This document shows positions 6,744 to 14,568 of a stretch of DNA of 25,838 bases, piece by piece (within the stretch, counting starts at the first letter, position 1; each line of letters starts with the position of its first letter). Source of the DNA: a virus; the IMG/VR virus record IMGVR_UViG_3300032157_000042, positions 1-25,838 of that record; one strand, 5' to 3'. The notes under the pieces are model-generated. The model saw only the letters and a program-made list of their open reading frames with translations, was not told where the DNA came from and made no database searches. Position numbers and translations under genes: made by a program.

Positions 6744-9388
6744 GCTGCGGCGCCCCGGGGTCCCAGAAGCCTCTGTGCGCTGCCGCGGCCGGCGGTCCGG
6801 ACCTCGTACTGCAGGCCGGAGACGAGCGCCCTCATCAGCGCGTTGTCGGCGCCGGGCGCGAGCCGCAGGATGATCTCGGCTGGGCCACCCGCGCCGATGC
6901 CTCCGGCGCGGTCGAGGGGGATGACGGCCTCGTCGCGGCCGCCCTCACCGAGCACGGCCAGGCGGCCGCCTGGCGTGGCCGGCACGATTCCACCCTGGGC
7001 CAGGTACGCGATCTGTCTCGTGCGGAACGTCGCCGAGGGGATGCTCTGACCCAGGAAGGAGCCGCCGCCGATGGTGAAGCTCAGGTTGTTCCACTTCGAG
7101 ATCAGCCAGTTGACCGCGGACTTGAACGAGGTCTTGATCCCGTTCCACATGCCCGATGCCGCCCGCGAGATCCGCCTGGGAAGGCCGCTGAACCAGGACG
7201 CCAGGGCGTTCCACTTGTTGACGATCCAGTCCTTCGCGGCGCCGGCGGCGTTCTTCACCGCGGCCCACCACCGTGGGGCGTTGTCCCCCACCCACTTGAT
7301 CGCCGCGCCGATGCGCTTCACCTGGTCGACCAGGACCCGGATGGTGAAGATCGACCCCTGTAGCGAGATTTTCAGGGCCGTGAAGACGGGGCCGACGATC
7401 GGCATGATCTGGCGGAACAGCGACATGATCTCGCCGCCCCAGTTCTTGAGGTCTCCGACGAAGTCGCCGATCTTCTTCTGGTTCTCCGGGTTCTTGAACC
7501 AGGCCGCGACGGAGTCGAGGGTGTTCGCCAGGCCCTTCCAGGCGTTCGTGCCGCCCTTGACCTTGTCGCCGAAGATCGCGCCCAGCACCGAGCCGGCGAT
7601 CGACCCGATCGCGCGGAGCATCCGGAACGTGTCGTGCAGGACGTCGGCGGCCGAGCGGAAGAACCGGGACAGCTTGCTGTTCTCGCCACCCTCGGACAGC
7701 TTGTCGATCTTCGCCGAGAAGCTGGTGAGCAGGCCGGCGACCTCGGTGCCGATCGCCTCGACGAACGGCGCGCTGGCCTTGGCGAGCTGGCCGAAGGCCT
7801 TCGTCAGCGGGCCGGCGGCGACGTTACCGACCTTGTCCAGTGCCGACCTGACGGCCTCGACGCCGGCGGCCACGTTGGTGATGAACTCGGGCTTGCTGGC
7901 GGTGTCCATGAACCGCTTGGCGATGCCGTTGAAGGTGGTCGCCATGGCGCCCAGCGACCGGTGCAGCTGCGGCAGCCACGCCGTGGCGAGGGTCCGCAGG
8001 CGATCGCCGAGGCCCGCGAACAGCCGCTCCTGGACGTCGAGCTGCAGGCGCTTGAACGCCGGCTGCAGCTCCTTGAGGACGTTGAGGAACTCGCGCGCCG
8101 AGGCGGCGATCTTCGGTGTGATCGGGCCGCCGCCACCGCCACCGCCCTGGGGCGCGTTGAGCGCCTTGCGGGCGTCGGCCAGGCGCTGCGTCGCCTCGGT
8201 CTCGGCGTCACGGGCATCGGCGACTCGGCGGACCGCCAGAGCGCGCTGATCCTCGGCGTCCTTGACCCGCTGGACCGCGTCCTTCTCCCGCTCCCTCGCG
8301 GCCTGCACGAGGTCGGAGTCCTCGAGGGCGGTGCTCGCCGCCTTGGCCTGCTCGTCGCCGAGTTCCTTCGCACGGAGCCGGCTGTTCTCCAGCGTCAGCT
8401 GCGCCCGCCGGTACGCCCGGTCGAGGTCGTCGACCTCCTCTGGGCCGGCGCCGTTCGCCCGGGCCGCGGCCAGCTCCTCCTCGGCCTGCTGGACGGCATC
8501 GACCGCATCCTCGACGTCGAGGATCGACGCCTGCATGTCCCGGGCCAGTTCGCCGCGGCGGCGCCGCTCTTCTGCGACCGCGTCGGCGACGGCGAGGGTC
8601 GCCCGGCGGGCGTCCTCCTGCGCCTCGGCGACGGCCCGCTCCGCCTTCGTGACCTGCTTGACCGCGTCGGCGGTGTCGCGGTGGGCGCGGGTGACCTGCT
8701 TGCCGGCCTGCTCCACCGCGCGGTGCGCGGCCGTCATGTCCCGGGCCGCGCCGGCTGCGCCGCCGGTGGCGGTGGTCATGGCCTTCCAGTTCTCGGACAG
8801 ACCCATCACGCCGAGCTTCAGCGTCGCCAGCGCCGCGGCGGCGCCGGCGACGATCGCCGGCAGGGAGCCGATCGCGCCGCCGGCCAGATACGCGGCCGGG
8901 CCCAGTGCGGCCAGCCCGGCGGCGGCAGCGGCAGCCGCCGGGATCAGGTTCCACACGTTCGTGGTGAGGTTCGTCAGCGCCGACCCAGCCGACGACATCC
9001 CGGACGCCAGCGCCCCTGACGCGGCGTCGCCGAGCCGGGCCAGTGCCGCGCCGGCGCGGCTTCCGCGGTCTTCCGTGCGGCCGATCTCGTCGTTGGCCCG
9101 CGCCACCTCGTCGCGCACCGACCGGAGCTGGGTCAGCAGGGACCGGTCGCGCTTGATCCGCGCGAAGATCTCCTTGTTGCCGGTCGCGGCGAACTCCGCG
9201 TTCAGCGCGGCGAGGGACCGCTCCACGTCGTGGATCTCGCGGTCGAGGCGCTCGGTGGACTGCGTCGCCTTCCGGGTCGCCTGCTCCGCCTGCTGCCCGG
9301 CCGACCGGAACAGCGCCGCGGTCCGGCTCAGCGCGGTACCGACGCGCTCGCGGCCGAGGACGTTGAAGACCAGGGAGGTGTCCGACAC
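6740..9388 (-). CDS. Tail tape measure protein
   Basis: An 882-residue protein, the second-longest gene in the window, directly after the tail chaperones. The N-terminal half is a long coiled coil (about residues 25-115 and 215-410, Ala/Glu/Arg/Asp-rich heptads) interrupted by an Ala/Gly hydrophobic stretch (about 133-205) that likely inserts in the host membrane. A run of glycines near residue 415 separates it from a helical C-terminal half with Trp-rich segments. This is the usual plan of siphovirus tape measures, which set tail length and help DNA cross the membrane. The GTG start lies three bases after the frameshifted chaperone stop, with GAGGAGGG as ribosome site. No peptidase or lysozyme motif is seen. 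Confidence 0.92.
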   Translation of the reverse strand: MSDTSLVFNVLGRERVGTALSRTAALFRSAGQQAEQATRKATQSTERLDREIHDVERSLAALNAEFAATGNKEIFARIKRDRSLLTQLRSVRDEVARANDEIGRTEDRGSRAGAALARLGDAASGALASGMSSAGSALTNLTTNVWNLIPAAAAAAAGLAALGPAAYLAGGAIGSLPAIVAGAAAALATLKLGVMGLSENWKAMTTATGGAAGAARDMTAAHRAVEQAGKQVTRAHRDTADAVKQVTKAERAVAEAQEDARRATLAVADAVAEERRRRGELARDMQASILDVEDAVDAVQQAEEELAAARANGAGPEEVDDLDRAYRRAQLTLENSRLRAKELGDEQAKAASTALEDSDLVQAAREREKDAVQRVKDAEDQRALAVRRVADARDAETEATQRLADARKALNAPQGGGGGGGPITPKIAASAREFLNVLKELQPAFKRLQLDVQERLFAGLGDRLRTLATAWLPQLHRSLGAMATTFNGIAKRFMDTASKPEFITNVAAGVEAVRSALDKVGNVAAGPLTKAFGQLAKASAPFVEAIGTEVAGLLTSFSAKIDKLSEGGENSKLSRFFRSAADVLHDTFRMLRAIGSIAGSVLGAIFGDKVKGGTNAWKGLANTLDSVAAWFKNPENQKKIGDFVGDLKNWGGEIMSLFRQIMPIVGPVFTALKISLQGSIFTIRVLVDQVKRIGAAIKWVGDNAPRWWAAVKNAAGAAKDWIVNKWNALASWFSGLPRRISRAASGMWNGIKTSFKSAVNWLISKWNNLSFTIGGGSFLGQSIPSATFRTRQIAYLAQGGIVPATPGGRLAVLGEGGRDEAVIPLDRAGGIGAGGPAEIILRLAPGADNALMRALVSGLQYEVRTAGRGSAQRLLGPRGAAA

Positions 9389-9391
9389 GGG

Positions 9392-9990
9392 TCAGCCCTC
9401 CTCGGCGGGTTGGTTATGGCGGTCCAGCCAGGAACACAGCTCGAGGAAGTCGCCGACGGTGAGCAGCGGGATCTCCCAGGGGCGGATGTGCAGCTGGCTC
9501 GCGAAGAGGCCGAGGTTGCGCTCGCGCAGCGACCTCAGTCGGCTTTTCCCACCGGCTCCGTCTCGGCGGCACCCTCAGCTGTTTCGGCGTTGCCGTGCTC
9601 GCGCAGCAGCGCGTCGGTCAGCTCGACCTGCAGCCGCCGGCCGGCGGCGTCCAGCTCGGACAGCACTTCGTCGCTGAGGCCGGTGCGGTCGGTGCGGTCG
9701 AGCCTGTCGGCCAGGTCGCGGAGCTCGGACGAGGAGAATTCGACGGTCAGCTCCCCCATCCGGAACCGCGGGGTGTCCTCGAACCGCAGCTTCGGGTGCA
9801 CCTGGCGGGTGAGGTACCAGAGCAGCACTCGGCGCGGGCGCGCCTGACCGGACTTGAGGCCGTCTACGAACTGGTCCCATTCGCCGCCGTAGTGCTTCTC
9901 GATCAGCTCGGCGTCGTCCTCGAACACGTCCTCGGGCGTGAAGTCCCAGGTCTGCGGGTCGCCGTCCTTGGGCTTGTACTGCACGAACAC
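9392..9990 (-). CDS. Tail assembly chaperone, long form made by -1 frameshift (G-T type)
   Basis: The upstream frame (9990-9535) is left by a -1 slip at GGGAAAA (9550-9544), giving 149 shared residues plus 50 new ones (S-R-L-R-S-L... ending P-A-E-E-G) and a stop at 9394-9392. The extension contains WEIPLLTVGDF and LCSWLDRH, a motif typical of the second chaperone in actinophages. It has no good start of its own. Lambda-like phages make both G and GT proteins this way, and both bind the tape measure and tail tube subunits during tail assembly. The next gene begins three bases later. The frame arithmetic was checked by hand. Confidence 0.85.
9535..9990 (-). CDS. Tail assembly chaperone, short form (G type)
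   Basis: A 151-residue acidic protein starting at GTG (AAGGGG upstream) and ending two codons after the slippery site. It is the product of ribosomes that do not shift. It is largely helical (SSSELRDLADRLDRTDR...) with a charged tail, as expected for the G-type chaperone coating the tape measure. It sits between the HK97-gp10-like gene and the tape measure, the canonical place. The long form shares residues 1-149. Confidence 0.86.
   Translation of the reverse strand: MFVQYKPKDGDPQTWDFTPEDVFEDDAELIEKHYGGEWDQFVDGLKSGQARPRRVLLWYLTRQVHPKLRFEDTPRFRMGELTVEFSSSELRDLADRLDRTDRTGLSDEVLSELDAAGRRLQVELTDALLREHGNAETAEGAAETEPVGKAD
9544..9550 (-). promoter_or_regulatory. Programmed -1 ribosomal frameshift site GGGAAAA
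   Basis: On the - strand the heptamer reads G-GGA-AAA in the zero frame, the X-XXY-YYZ form that allows both tRNAs to re-pair after a one-base slip. It lies nine bases before the zero-frame stop and is close to the GGGAAAG site of lambda G-T. The downstream open frame continues for 50 codons and carries a recognised chaperone motif. Confidence 0.87.
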
Positions 9991-9992
9991 GG

Positions 9993-10484
9993 CTATCCCC
10001 TTCCGGCCCGGCGGGCGATCCGCTGGGACATGTCCTCGACCGCGCGCGCGACCGCCTCACGCATCTCGTCGCGGCGCTCCTGCAGCGGCCGGTCGAAGTA
10101 GCCGGGCGCGCCGCGCTGGGTGACCCAGCGGTCCCGGTTGCCGAACAGCGGGTGGCGGAAGCTGTCGGCGTTGAGCCGCTTCGGCGCATTGCGGAACCCG
10201 CGGATCTGCGGCGTCCGGCCAATCGAGACCCGCACGCCGGCGCGGCTGCCCGTAGCCCGAGTCGCGATCCGGACCCGGCTGGCGATGGTGGTGCGCAGCG
10301 CCGGGGTGGCGCTGCCGTGGCCGCCCATCGCCATGACGCCGGCCCGGATGACCGGGATCGCCGGGGCGACGGCGGCCCGCAGGTTGGCGGTCATCTCCTT
10401 GCGGAGCTGCTTGCCGTCGGCCTCGTATGTCAGCGCCGCGACGACCTCTTCGAGGCGGGCGGCCTCGAAGCTCATCTCGATCAC
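9993..10484 (-). CDS. HK97 gp10-like tail-completion/minor virion protein
   Basis: A 163-residue basic protein (GTG at 10484; an ATG at 10475 is an alternative). The region PLFGNRDRWVTQ...PGYFDRPL near the C-terminus is characteristic of HK97 gp10-like neck proteins in actinophages, and a long amphipathic helix ends the protein. Family members help close the head-tail joint or finish the tail. Its place is unusual: such genes normally precede the tail terminator and tube, yet here it follows both tube paralogues. The family call is reasonably sure. Confidence 0.68.
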   Translation of the reverse strand: MIEMSFEAARLEEVVAALTYEADGKQLRKEMTANLRAAVAPAIPVIRAGVMAMGGHGSATPALRTTIASRVRIATRATGSRAGVRVSIGRTPQIRGFRNAPKRLNADSFRHPLFGNRDRWVTQRGAPGYFDRPLQERRDEMREAVARAVEDMSQRIARRAGRG

Positions 10485-10496
10485 GGCGCCGGCCGG

Positions 10497-10907
10497 TCAG
10501 GACTCGGCGCGGGTGACGGCACCGGAGGTCGGGAAGGTCACGGACAGCTCGTTGACGTCGCCGGGCGAGCCGGAGATCGGCGTCCAGCCGTTGATCAGCA
10601 CCGACCCGGTGTACTTCGGGTTCGAGGTGCCGACGGCACTGGAGGTCGCCCGGACCTCGAACGCGACGATGGTCCCGAGCAGCGCCCACATCGTGTCGTC
10701 GAGGGCCGAGTCGGCGACATCGTTCTTGAACGTGATCGCGATGCTGCCCGACTTGAGACCGCCGAGGACTTCCTTCCAGCCCGCACTGGTGAAGACCGTG
10801 ACGTCCTTCTCCTCGACCTCTACGGCGACCTCGACCTTGGAGGTCCAGGACGAGCGGTCGACCGAGTTCAATCCGAGGTAGGTGCTGGTGAGAACCATCT
10901 TGGCCAC
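10497..10907 (-). CDS. Tail tube protein paralogue (shorter copy)
   Basis: A 136-residue beta-rich protein (MAKMVLTSTYL...). Its N-terminal half matches the neighbouring 250-residue protein in spacing and key residues: K-V-E near residue 26, E-E-K-D at about 32, T-x-F, then W-K-E-V-x-x-G-L-x-S. It is close to the size of the core tube fold. It may be a second tube subunit, a tube-end protein or a decoy copy. It starts at ATG, or at the GTG just upstream in frame context, after a 71-bp spacer from the larger copy. The relation to the larger gene is clear by eye; which one is the main tube is not proven. Confidence 0.7.
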   Translation of the reverse strand: MAKMVLTSTYLGLNSVDRSSWTSKVEVAVEVEEKDVTVFTSAGWKEVLGGLKSGSIAITFKNDVADSALDDTMWALLGTIVAFEVRATSSAVGTSNPKYTGSVLINGWTPISGSPGDVNELSVTFPTSGAVTRAES

Positions 10908-10978
10908 GACAGGCCCCTTTCAGGCGCACGACGAATAGCCCGGGCACCGAGGGAGCCGGGTGGAAGGTGGGGCGAGGG

Positions 10979-11731
10979 CTAGGAGACCGCGATGCCTGCG
11001 GCGGCGGCGAACAGGAACGACGGGTCGGTGCCGGAGATCGTGTAGTTCACGCGCCAGAACTGGTCGGTGACCGGGCCGACGATCCGCGTGACCTGGCCGC
11101 CGGGAGCGGTCGCCGCAGTGAAAGTCGCCCTGGTCGTCGGGGAGCCGAACCCGACGAGGGACGCCGACTGGATCGCGACCGTCAGGGACGGCGTGGTGCC
11201 GGCCGCGGACACGACGTGCAGCGCCACGTACAGGCTCTGCCCGGTCGCGAGAGCGCCCAGCTGGGTGATCGTGCCGGTGCCGGTGGTGGTCCGGGCCGTG
11301 CCGACCGGGTGGATGACCTTCCCGCGCGCGAGGGGCCACGTCGATGCGGCCTGGCCGGCATACGGGGCGACCTCGCCGACCTGGTCCAGCAGGGTGTAAC
11401 TCGTCCGCAGCGCAGAGAGGACGTAGGCGAGGCTGCCGTCGGTGGCGGCGAGGGGGCAGATCGTCCATGGGCCGATCGCGCCGAGCGTGGCGAACTGGTC
11501 GTTGTCGACCTTGCTGGCGTCGCCTGCCTCCCAGAAGCCGGAGGCCTGCGCCTTCGCGGAGCCGAGGCCGGCCACGACCTCTTTCCAGAGTTCGCCGTTG
11601 GCGTCGACGGAGCCGAAGGTCGTGGTGTCCTTCTCCTCGAACTCCGCCGACAGCTCGACCTTGTTGGACTGGCCGGTCAGGTCGACGCCGCCGGCGAACA
11701 GCCGCACGTTCTTCAGGATGTGCTTGGCCAC
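10979..11731 (-). CDS. Major tail tube protein (longer copy)
   Basis: A 250-residue beta-rich protein starting at GTG (MAKHILKNVRL...), two bases after the tail-terminator stop. Residues ~20-65 (KVELSAEFEEKDTTTFGS...WKEVVAGL) carry the signature shared with the shorter copy. The C-terminal ~120 residues (from about TARTTTGTGTITQLG) form an added beta domain, absent in the other copy, that may project from the tail surface. A longer in-frame extension upstream exists but overlaps the previous gene and looks like shadow sequence, so it is rejected. Position between terminator and chaperones supports the major tail tube role. Confidence 0.82.
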   Translation of the reverse strand: MAKHILKNVRLFAGGVDLTGQSNKVELSAEFEEKDTTTFGSVDANGELWKEVVAGLGSAKAQASGFWEAGDASKVDNDQFATLGAIGPWTICPLAATDGSLAYVLSALRTSYTLLDQVGEVAPYAGQAASTWPLARGKVIHPVGTARTTTGTGTITQLGALATGQSLYVALHVVSAAGTTPSLTVAIQSASLVGFGSPTTRATFTAATAPGGQVTRIVGPVTDQFWRVNYTISGTDPSFLFAAAAGIAVS

Positions 11732-11733
11732 GC

Positions 11734-12159
11734 CTATGCCTCCGGTTCGCCGATGACGTGCACGACCAGCTCGGCGCCGTAGTAGTACTCGCCGCCGTGG
11801 TCGAAGAAGCCGTAGTTCCTGGCCGACCGGACGTGCAGGTCGGAGATGACTCCGCCGAGGGTCTGGGCGACGCCCGGGGTTCCCTCGAGGGCGAGCTTCA
11901 CGCTCTTGTCGCCGCGACTCAGGTAGTCGTCGAGCAGGACCTGGCCGTCGGCGTCGTCGGCCTTGGAGACCAGGACTCGGCAGATCCAGTTGTCCATGTC
12001 GTCGGTGCCGCCGAACGTCACGTCGTAGGTGATCGTCGGCCCGGTGCTGTAGAAGCACGGCACCTCGACGGCCGCCGGGACGAACGCGTAGCAGTTCAAC
12101 TCCGGCACGGCGGCCTGGACCACCGTGGCCATGCCGGCCCGGATCGGCGCGAGGTCCAC
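11734..12159 (-). CDS. Tail terminator-like protein
   Basis: A 141-residue protein starting at GTG (MDLAPIRAGMATVV...), two bases after the stop of the previous gene. The pattern is an N-terminal helix, then a strand with P-x-x-x-x-x-x-x-I-T-Y-D-V-T-F, then LVSKADDADGQVLLDDYL, then a C-terminal strand (YYYGAELVVHV). It fits the small terminator proteins that cap the tail tube and join it to the head. Placement just before the tube genes agrees. The residues before the GTG are a frame shadow of the upstream gene. Confidence 0.7.
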   Translation of the reverse strand: MDLAPIRAGMATVVQAAVPELNCYAFVPAAVEVPCFYSTGPTITYDVTFGGTDDMDNWICRVLVSKADDADGQVLLDDYLSRGDKSVKLALEGTPGVAQTLGGVISDLHVRSARNYGFFDHGGEYYYGAELVVHVIGEPEA

Positions 12160-12161
12160 GG

Positions 12162-12422
12162 TCAGCCCTGCGGCTCGACGGTGGGCTCGGCCGCGGCGGG
12201 CTGGTCGACGTCCTCGTCGACGTGGCCGAGCCAGAACCGGATGTCGACGTCGAGCTGGGCGACCCGTGCGGGATCCTGCGCGGCGGCCCGCTCCGCGCGA
12301 ATCCTGGCCAGGGTCTCGTGGGCGATGATCTGCTGCCGGACGTCGCCGCCTCGCTCCCGCAGGCCCGCGATCAGGCTCTCGGTGGTTCGCGGCGGGTCGG
12401 GCTTGGGCGCGACTTTGGGCAC
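12162..12422 (-). CDS. Small charged helical protein, neck region
   Basis: An 86-residue protein starting GTG with AGGAGG upstream. Central residues (LRERGGDVRQQIIAHETLARIRAERAA) form a charged amphipathic helix; both ends are Pro-rich. No family is recognised. It lies between connector and tail terminator, where head-closure or small accessory neck genes are usual, so a virion or assembly role is likely, but its length is short for a head-closure protein. Confidence 0.55.
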   Translation of the reverse strand: MPKVAPKPDPPRTTESLIAGLRERGGDVRQQIIAHETLARIRAERAAAQDPARVAQLDVDIRFWLGHVDEDVDQPAAAEPTVEPQG

Positions 12423-12431
12423 GGTGCCTCC

Positions 12432-13292
12432 TCAGGCAACCAGGGGGATCATGAACGGGGCGATCAGTGCCTCGACGTCGGGATCCATCCGCGACACCCG
12501 GATAGCGCCCCACTCGGCGTTGCCGAGCACGCCCTGAGGGGAGTCCTTGCGGCGGTACAGGCGCGACGCGAGCAGCGTGTTGGCCTGGGTGATGTCGTCA
12601 GGGACGGCCGGCCAGCCCCACCGTGCGGTGATCCGGACCTTGCCGGTGTACGGGATCCAGGCGCCGGGGGCGCGGATCCGATTCCAGGGCTGGCCGTAGC
12701 TGTCCGCGTTGTCCGGGCCGGCCTCCTGCGTGGCCACCGCGGTCCACGTGCCGCCGATGCCGGTCGCGGTCTCCACGATCAGACCAGCGGTGGTGGCGAA
12801 GTCGTCGACGCGCAGCACGGCGTCGGACCCGTCGCACGACACCCGGCGACCAGGTCGGAAGACGCGCGCCGTGGCTGCCAGGTCGGCGTAGAAGCGGCGA
12901 CCGCAGCGCCGGTCGATCCACCGCGCCCCGGCGATGATCGCAGCCGAGATCAGATCGTCGCGGTCGTCGTCGGTGGTCTTGCCCAGCGCGGCCTTGACGG
13001 TGGTGATGTCGGTGTAGGCCGGCGGGGCCGGGTCGGCGACCGTGAACGCGAAGGTCACCAGATCGGTGACGGCGCCGGTCACCATCCACGCACCGGACCA
13101 GCCGCCGACCTGGTCGGGGATGACGGTGTCCGCGACATACCGGCCGGTGCTCGGATTGGTCAGCGAGGGCGTCGAGGTGGTGCCGTCGGGTGCGGTCACC
13201 GTCAGGACGACGGTTGCGGCCGTGAGCTCGTTGTCGCGGTCGTAGACCAGGTGCTCCAGGTTGACGCCGTCACCGAGGTCGTACGTGGTCAC
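12432..13292 (-). CDS. Head-tail connector (gp6-like) with N-terminal Ig-like domain
   Basis: A 286-residue protein starting GTG. Residues ~95-285 begin with YTDITTVKAALGKTTDDDRD and WIDRRCGRRFY, the helical opening of HK97 gp6-like head-tail connectors, then a beta domain and a C-terminal helix pair (TLLASRLYRRKDSPQG). These rings sit under the portal. The first ~90 residues (VNLEHLVYDRDNEL... LTNPSTGRYVADTV) look like an Ig-like beta sandwich added at the N-terminus, perhaps exposed at the neck. The connector part is well supported; the Ig assignment is by strand pattern. Confidence 0.76.
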   Translation of the reverse strand: MTTYDLGDGVNLEHLVYDRDNELTAATVVLTVTAPDGTTSTPSLTNPSTGRYVADTVIPDQVGGWSGAWMVTGAVTDLVTFAFTVADPAPPAYTDITTVKAALGKTTDDDRDDLISAAIIAGARWIDRRCGRRFYADLAATARVFRPGRRVSCDGSDAVLRVDDFATTAGLIVETATGIGGTWTAVATQEAGPDNADSYGQPWNRIRAPGAWIPYTGKVRITARWGWPAVPDDITQANTLLASRLYRRKDSPQGVLGNAEWGAIRVSRMDPDVEALIAPFMIPLVA

Positions 13293-13310
13293 AGCGGGCC
13301 CCCAAAGGGT

Positions 13311-14552
13311 CTAGGTGGTCAGGGGCTGATCCCGGGAGACCGTGACGGTCACTCGGTTGCGCGTGACCGTGGTGACGACCCGCTCGCGGGTGACTGTGAC
13401 CAGCGGCCGCGTCGGGGACGACGTCAGGCCGCCCGGCGTGACGACCGTGGCGGTGGCGGTGAGCGCGCCAACTCCGGCGACTGTGCCAGCGGCGGCGCGG
13501 GTGGCGGTTGCGCTGAGGGTCAGGTCGGCGGTGCCCGCCAGCAATGCGGTTCCCGGCCGGGTAGCGGCGGGTGCGGCGGCGAGTGAGCCCGCGCCTGCCA
13601 GGGCGGCGTCGGCGACCCGGACCGGCTCTCCGGTCACGGCCAGGGCGGCTGTCCCGGCGAGCGCAGCGGTCGTGCTGCGTGCTACGTCCGAAGCGGCCGT
13701 CAGGGCGCCCGTGCCGGGCGCGGTGGCGGAGCCGTCTCTGGCGGCCGCCGCCGTCGCGGCGAGGCTGCCAGTGCCAGCAGCGGTAGCGGTGCCGGATCGC
13801 TCGGCCGTCGCCGTGGGGGTCAGGCTGCCGGTGCCGTCGAGCGACGCCGTGCCGTCCTGGGTGGCCGGGCCGCCACCGCCGCCATTGTGGGTGGCGACGA
13901 GTACCGGGTGGCCGTAGCCGAGGCCAGGCACGCTCTCCGTCGAGACCGCGGTGCCCGTCAGGGCCGTCTGGTTCCCGCCGCCGCCGGTCCAGTCGACAAC
14001 GTCCTGGGTCGTCGACTCCTGATCCAGGACCCACAGAGACGTCGCGCCGAGGGAGGTCCATGAAGTGAGCGAGAACGGCAGCTCCTCGACCTGCGCATCG
14101 GTCAGGACCTTGTTAGCGAAAAACCCCAGCGCTGCGATGTCGCCGGTGAAACGAACGGATCCGGAAGCATCCCTGCCGATGTAAACCGGATTTCCGACAC
14201 TCCAGTCGGCCATTGAGGAACTGGCATTCTCATGCGTCCATGTATCCGTTTCATACGAATACTTGTGCATGCGAGGGGTCTGTGACCCCGACGCCTTCAT
14301 CGCCGCTAGGAGTACATACCCCTCGCCAGGGGCCGCCCCCACGGTCGGCCCCGCGCGATCCGCGAAGCCGTTCACCACCCAGAGCCGGTCGAGATAGAAA
14401 TAGGCGCTGAAGTTCGGGAGACCGACTGCATCGAATAGCCAACTGTCCGAGGCGGTGACTCGCAATACGACAGCAAAGCCGCCGTACCCTGTCGTCGCCG
14501 ATGCCCCCGGTGCGCACCGGACATTCGAACTGCCGTCGAAGTACCGCGCCAC
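13311..14552 (-). CDS. LamG-like protein with seven 20-residue repeats
   Basis: A 413-residue protein starting GTG. Residues ~1-165 form a LamG/concanavalin-like sandwich (RYFDGSS..., VYIGRDASGSVRFTGDIAAL), followed by a glycine linker. Residues 231-370 are seven consecutive repeats of exactly 20 residues with the consensus R-x-G-x-A-x-x-A-G-T-G-x-L-x-x-x-A. The last ~30 residues alternate Val/Thr/Arg (VTVTRERVV). Codons in the LamG part are less G+C-rich than in neighbouring genes, suggesting separate acquisition. It may be a head fibre or other surface decoration that binds sugar. No close family is recognised beyond LamG. Confidence 0.75.
   Translation of the reverse strand: MARYFDGSSNVRCAPGASATTGYGGFAVVLRVTASDSWLFDAVGLPNFSAYFYLDRLWVVNGFADRAGPTVGAAPGEGYVLLAAMKASGSQTPRMHKYSYETDTWTHENASSSMADWSVGNPVYIGRDASGSVRFTGDIAALGFFANKVLTDAQVEELPFSLTSWTSLGATSLWVLDQESTTQDVVDWTGGGGNQTALTGTAVSTESVPGLGYGHPVLVATHNGGGGGPATQDGTASLDGTGSLTPTATAERSGTATAAGTGSLAATAAAARDGSATAPGTGALTAASDVARSTTAALAGTAALAVTGEPVRVADAALAGAGSLAAAPAATRPGTALLAGTADLTLSATATRAAAGTVAGVGALTATATVVTPGGLTSSPTRPLVTVTRERVVTTVTRNRVTVTVSRDQPLTT
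13443..13862 (-). repeat. Seven 60-bp coding repeats
   Basis: These bases encode residues 231-370 of the LamG protein: seven units of exactly 60 bp each. The protein period is perfect, while the DNA copies have diverged, so the repeat is old or under selection at protein level rather than a recent slippage product. A related unit appears in the 53-residue gene at 15466-15627. Confidence 0.82.
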
Positions 14553-14568
14553 AGTCAGCCACCCCCAG

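Noticed and set aside
8110-8160. Glycine run in the tape measure as a frameshift or repeat expansion
   Set aside because: The frame stays open and a glycine linker between coil and C-terminal half is common in such proteins.
7634-9019. 461-codon + strand open frame
   Set aside because: Antisense of the tape measure coiled coil; low-complexity Leu/Arg/Gly composition.
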